This document shows, in pieces, positions 61,209 to 64,000 of a stretch of 64,000 bases of DNA (position 1 is its first letter; each line of letters opens with the position of its first letter). Source of the DNA: Microbacterium sp. 10M-3C3 (lineage in GTDB: Bacteria; Actinomycetota; Actinomycetes; Actinomycetales; Microbacteriaceae); the NCBI RefSeq assembly GCF_003931875.1, contig NZ_CP034245.1, forward strand, positions 1,054,001 through 1,118,000, read 5' to 3'. The notes beneath the pieces are model-generated. The model ran no database searches. It was given only the letters and a program-made list of their open reading frames with translations, and had not been told where the DNA came from. The translations under genes were made by a program, and so were the position numbers.

Positions 61209-63179
61209 CTACTTCAGCTGCGCGCTGATGACGCTCATGACCGCGGTGTCGGCGAGGGTGGTGGTGTCGCCGACCTCCCGACCCTCGGCGACGTCGCGGA
61301 GCAGCCGCCGCATGATCTTGCCCGAGCGCGTCTTGGGGAGCTCGCCGACGATGTAGACGTCGCGCGGCCGCGCGATCGGCCCGATCTGCTCGCCCACCCA
61401 GCCGCGCAGCGTCCCGGCGAGGCCCTCGGGGGAGTGCTGCTTGAGGAAGCTCTGCTTGATGATGACGAACGCCACGACCGCCTGACCGGTCGTCTCGTCC
61501 GACGCCCCGACCACCGCCGCCTCGGCGACGGCCTCGTTCGCCACGAGCGCCGACTCGATCTCCGCGGTCGAGAGCCGGTGCCCCGACACGTTCATGACGT
61601 CGTCCACGCGGCCGAGGAGCCACACGTCGCCGTCCTCGTCGAGCCGTGCGCCGTCGCCGGCGAAGTAGTAGCCCTTGTCGGCGAACTTCTCCCAGTACGT
61701 CTCGACGAACCTTTCGGGGTCGCCCCAGATGCCGCGCAGCATGCTCGGCCAAGGCTCCGTGACCACGAGCAGGCCGCCGTTGCCGTTGCCCACCGGCTCG
61801 CCCGCGTCGTCGACGACGGCCACCGAGATCCCCGGGAGCGGCACTTGCGCCGAGCCGGGCTTGGTCTCGGTGATGCCGGGGAGGGCGGAGATCATGATCG
61901 CCCCCGTCTCCGTCTGCCACCACGTGTCGACGATGGGCGTCTTCTCGGCGCCGATGACGGTGCGGTACCAGACCCACGCTTCGGGGTTGATCGGCTCGCC
62001 GACCGATCCGAGCAGGCGCAGCGACGACAGGTCGAAGCGCTGCGGCACCTCGCGTCCGATCTTCATGAACGAGCGGATCGCCGTCGGCGCGGTGTAGAAG
62101 ACGGTGACGCCGTACTTCTCCACGATCTCCCACCAGCGGCCCGGATGCGGTGCATCCGGCGTTCCTTCGTACAGCACCTGCGTCGCGCCGTTGGCGAGCG
62201 GGCCGTACGTCACGTACGTGTGCCCGGTGATCCAGCCCACGTCCGCAGTGCACCAGTACACGTCGGACTCGGGGTGGATGTCGTGCACGACCTGGTTGGT
62301 GAACGCCGCCTGCGTCAGGTAGCCGCCGGACGTGTGCAGGATGCCCTTGGGCTTCCCGGTCGTCCCCGAGGTGTAGAGAATGAACAGCGGGTTCTCCGCG
62401 GGGAAGGGCTGCGCCTCGTGATCGGCGGATGCGGCGGGCACGGCGTCGTGCCACCAGATGTCGCGGTCGGGGTTCCAGTCGACGTCGTTGCCGCCGCGAC
62501 GGACGACGATCACGTGCTCGACCGTCTCCTGCACCCCCGAGCCGTTGCGGTCGGCGAGCGCCATGTCCACCGCCGGCTTCAGCGGGGACACCTTTCCCTT
62601 GCGGTAGCCGCCGTCGGCGGTGATGACGACCTTCGCGCCGGCGTCGTCGATGCGGGCGCGCAGGCTGTCGGCGGAGAACCCGCCGAAGACCACCGAGTGC
62701 ACCGCGCCGATGCGCGCGACGGCGAGCATCGAGGCCACCGCCTCGGGGATCATCGGGAGATAGATCGCGACGCGATCGCCGGCGCCGACGCCGAGCTCCG
62801 TCAGGACGTTCGCGACGCGCTTGACCTCCTCGGTGAGCTCGGCGTACGTGACGCGGCGCTCGTCGCCCGGCTCGCCCTCCCACAGCAGCGCGAGGCGGTC
62901 GCCGTTTCCCGCCTCGACGTGACGGTCCAGGCAGTTGTACGCGACGTTGAGCTGGCCGTCGGCGAACCACGTCGCGAAGGGCGGGTTCGACCAGTCCAGG
63001 CCCTGCGTGAACGGCGTGTGCCAGTGCACGAGCTCACGCGCCTGATCCGCCCAGAACCTCTCCCGATCCGCGGCGGCGCGCTCGTACAGCTCGGCGGTCG
63101 CGACGGCTTCGGCCGCGAACCCCTCGGGCGGCGCGAAGCGGCGGTTCTCGGAGAGGAGGTGGTCGATCTGGCTGCTCAT
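61209..63179 (-). CDS. acsA: Acetyl-CoA synthetase (acetate-CoA ligase)
   Basis: 656-residue AMP-forming enzyme: acetate + ATP + CoA gives acetyl-CoA. Motif A3 FILYTSGTTGKPKGILHTSGGYL, A5 VDTWWQTETGAIMIS, ADGGYRKGK, A8 GRVDDVMNVSGHRLSTAEIESAL, and the C-terminal RSGKIMRRLLRD with the Lys that is acetylated for control in the family. Start ATG 63179 has AAGGAG; a longer in-frame ATG gives an Arg/Pro-rich leader. A RamB-like acetate regulator occurs elsewhere in the window. It ends beside the 20-bp inverted repeat. Confidence 0.97.
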   Translation of the reverse strand: MSSQIDHLLSENRRFAPPEGFAAEAVATAELYERAAADRERFWADQARELVHWHTPFTQGLDWSNPPFATWFADGQLNVAYNCLDRHVEAGNGDRLALLWEGEPGDERRVTYAELTEEVKRVANVLTELGVGAGDRVAIYLPMIPEAVASMLAVARIGAVHSVVFGGFSADSLRARIDDAGAKVVITADGGYRKGKVSPLKPAVDMALADRNGSGVQETVEHVIVVRRGGNDVDWNPDRDIWWHDAVPAASADHEAQPFPAENPLFILYTSGTTGKPKGILHTSGGYLTQAAFTNQVVHDIHPESDVYWCTADVGWITGHTYVTYGPLANGATQVLYEGTPDAPHPGRWWEIVEKYGVTVFYTAPTAIRSFMKIGREVPQRFDLSSLRLLGSVGEPINPEAWVWYRTVIGAEKTPIVDTWWQTETGAIMISALPGITETKPGSAQVPLPGISVAVVDDAGEPVGNGNGGLLVVTEPWPSMLRGIWGDPERFVETYWEKFADKGYYFAGDGARLDEDGDVWLLGRVDDVMNVSGHRLSTAEIESALVANEAVAEAAVVGASDETTGQAVVAFVIIKQSFLKQHSPEGLAGTLRGWVGEQIGPIARPRDVYIVGELPKTRSGKIMRRLLRDVAEGREVGDTTTLADTAVMSVISAQLK

Positions 63180-63343
63180 GTGCGCGCTCCTTCGCGGGAC
63201 AGGATCGCGCCGCCGGGGCGGCGCGCCGTGGCCAGGGTAACGCCGCCCCCGCACGGCGAATACCTCCGATAGTTGGGGCCCGTGCGCCCTGGGAATCTGC
63301 TCATCCGTGAGCGAACGCGATTTGCCGCTCCGGCGCGGGCGGT

Positions 63344-63349
63344 TACGCT
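63344..63349 (+). promoter_or_regulatory. -10 (TACGCT) of the 6C RNA
   Basis: TACGCT lies about 7 nt before the inferred 5' end of the RNA, with no reading frame following it. Confidence 0.5.
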
Positions 63350-63355
63350 AGAAGA

Positions 63356-63460
63356 GCCCGGACATCGATTCGGTATCCGCGTCGGGCGAGACCCCCCAAC
63401 ATTCGCCCGGCCGCGGCGGCGGCATCCCGTTTCCCCCAGATGGGATGCCGCCCTCTCCTT
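63356..63460 (+). ncRNA. 6C small RNA
   Basis: Two successive hairpins with C-rich loops define the actinobacterial 6C RNA. Hairpin 1: stem CGGGCGA/TCGCCCG (63383-63389, 63403-63409) with CCCCCC in its loop (63392-63397). Hairpin 2: 11-bp stem GGCGGCATCCC/GGGATGCCGCC (63418-63428, 63442-63452) with CCCCC in the loop, followed by TCTCCTTCTT, acting as terminator. 6C RNAs are known to sit near pilus-assembly and partition-like genes, and a TadA gene follows. The loops could pair with G-rich ribosome sites. The 5' end is inferred from the -10. Confidence 0.85.
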
Positions 63461-63594
63461 CTTCCCGGCGTCCGGCCGCGTTCTTCCCGGCGTTCGGCGG
63501 CGCCGTCCGCGAGGCTCCTCCTCCCCAGACCGCTCCCGCGCGCGGTCGTCCACGGCCCCTCGCGTCGCGGAGTTCGACGTCTGCCGTCGGCGCT

Positions 63595-63600
63595 TAGCGT
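63595..63600 (+). promoter_or_regulatory. -10 (TAGCGT) of leaderless tad operon transcript
   Basis: TAGCGT is exactly 6 nt before ATG 63607. TTCGAC at 63573-63578 is a possible -35, 16 nt away. Confidence 0.6.
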
Positions 63601-63606
63601 CACGGC

Positions 63607-64000
63607 ATGTCCGAAGCGTTCGTCGTGGTCCCGCGTCGCCCCGCCGCGATCGCCGTCGCCGCGGCCCGCCCCGAACCGGCGACGAGCGCGACCCTGGACG
63701 ACGTCCTCGCGCCGTTCGCGCGGTACCTCGCCGACGACCGTGTCACCGACCTGTTCGTCAACGGCGCCGACGGGCTCTTCGTGGATCGCGGCGCCGGCAC
63801 CGAGCGCGTCCGGGAGTGGCGCGCGGGCGAGGCCGATGTGCGCGCGCTCGCCGTCGCCCTGATCGGTGCGGGCGGTCGGCACCTCGACGACGCGACGCCG
63901 TGCGTCGACGTGCGCCTTCAGGGCGGCGTGCGCGTGCACGCCGTGCTGCCGCCGATCGCCCTCGCGGGCACGACGCTCTCGGTGCGCGTCCCGCGGGTGC
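63607..64000 (+). CDS. tadA: TadA/CpaF-family secretion ATPase, 3'-truncated by window end
   Basis: 131 residues visible of a protein expected to be about 350-450. After an Ala-rich start, LDDVLAPFARYLADDRVTDLFVNGADGLFVDRGAG is the N-terminal domain of CpaF/TadA ATPases (the VTDLFVNG motif). It continues RHLDDATPCVDVRLQGGVRVHAVLPPIALAGTTLSVRVPR, where Arg residues bind nucleotide. It would power assembly of a Flp/Tad-type pilus. The Walker motifs lie beyond the window. Leaderless ATG; the 6C RNA gene lies upstream. Confidence 0.85.
   Translation, partial: MSEAFVVVPRRPAAIAVAAARPEPATSATLDDVLAPFARYLADDRVTDLFVNGADGLFVDRGAGTERVREWRAGEADVRALAVALIGAGGRHLDDATPCVDVRLQGGVRVHAVLPPIALAGTTLSVRVPRV

Noticed and set aside
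63179..63355. Divergent region before acsA searched for a riboswitch or RamB motif
   Set aside because: No known riboswitch core or clear TTTGCAAA-type site was seen there.

Overview
The window reads as chromosomal DNA of a high-GC Gram-positive actinobacterium. A Microbacterium-like member of the Microbacteriaceae is my best guess, from memory of the proteins rather than from a search. Supporting signs are the strongly G/C-ending codons, many GTG starts, GTP-dependent PEP carboxykinase, quinone-linked malate and lactate dehydrogenases, a 6C RNA beside a TadA gene, and many leaderless genes. About 50 protein genes, one tRNA and one small RNA are supported. I saw no CRISPR array, prophage or insertion sequence.

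Region 1 (1-14.9 kb) is catabolic and regulator-rich. It holds the end of a sugar ABC permease, a MoaF-family protein, an APC amine/amino-acid permease, two SDR oxidoreductases, an AraC regulator of FeaR type, a TetR regulator, a copper amine oxidase, an IclR regulator divergent from a 3-hydroxybenzoate 4-monooxygenase-like flavoprotein, a succinate-semialdehyde-type dehydrogenase, and a winged-helix protein. Together these suggest use of monoamines and aromatic acids.

Region 2 (14.5-31.3 kb) is mostly housekeeping. A RamB-like regulator is divergent from pckG. Then come an ABC exporter, a small HTH protein, a DUF222/HNH nuclease with a damaged start, a beta-phosphoglucomutase plus GH65 phosphorylase pair, dnaX-recR-EamA, and an uncharacterised gene coupled to a PASTA Ser/Thr kinase.

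Region 3 (31.4-45.2 kb) is the most unusual part. A high-affinity phosphate-type transporter (pstC, pstA, pstS, and pstB some 8 kb later) is interleaved with exported proteins. These are a giant PstS-like protein with a C-terminal membrane anchor, a free secreted PstS-like protein, a WxL-like protein, two paralogous DUF916-type (WxL-partner) membrane proteins, a sortase-fold membrane protein that has lost its catalytic His and Cys, and a DUF2993 protein. Tandem 11-nt GTTCA-type repeats resembling PHO boxes precede several of these genes. I interpret the locus as a Pho-regulated, cell-wall-associated phosphate-capture machine.

Region 4 (45.3-64 kb) holds lysC-asd (with an internal lysC start), mqo, tdk, galE, a frameshifted DUF1295 gene, an LldR-type regulator with lldD and a clear operator, a HAD phosphatase, tRNA-Pro(CGG), a class E sortase substrate (LAATG), a metallophosphoesterase, a PASTA class A PBP, a DUF4177-RidA pair, acsA, a 6C RNA and the start of a tad pilus locus.

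A recurring feature is a TANNNT hexamer exactly 6 nt before an ATG/GTG with no Shine-Dalgarno. It precedes at least seven genes and marks leaderless transcripts.
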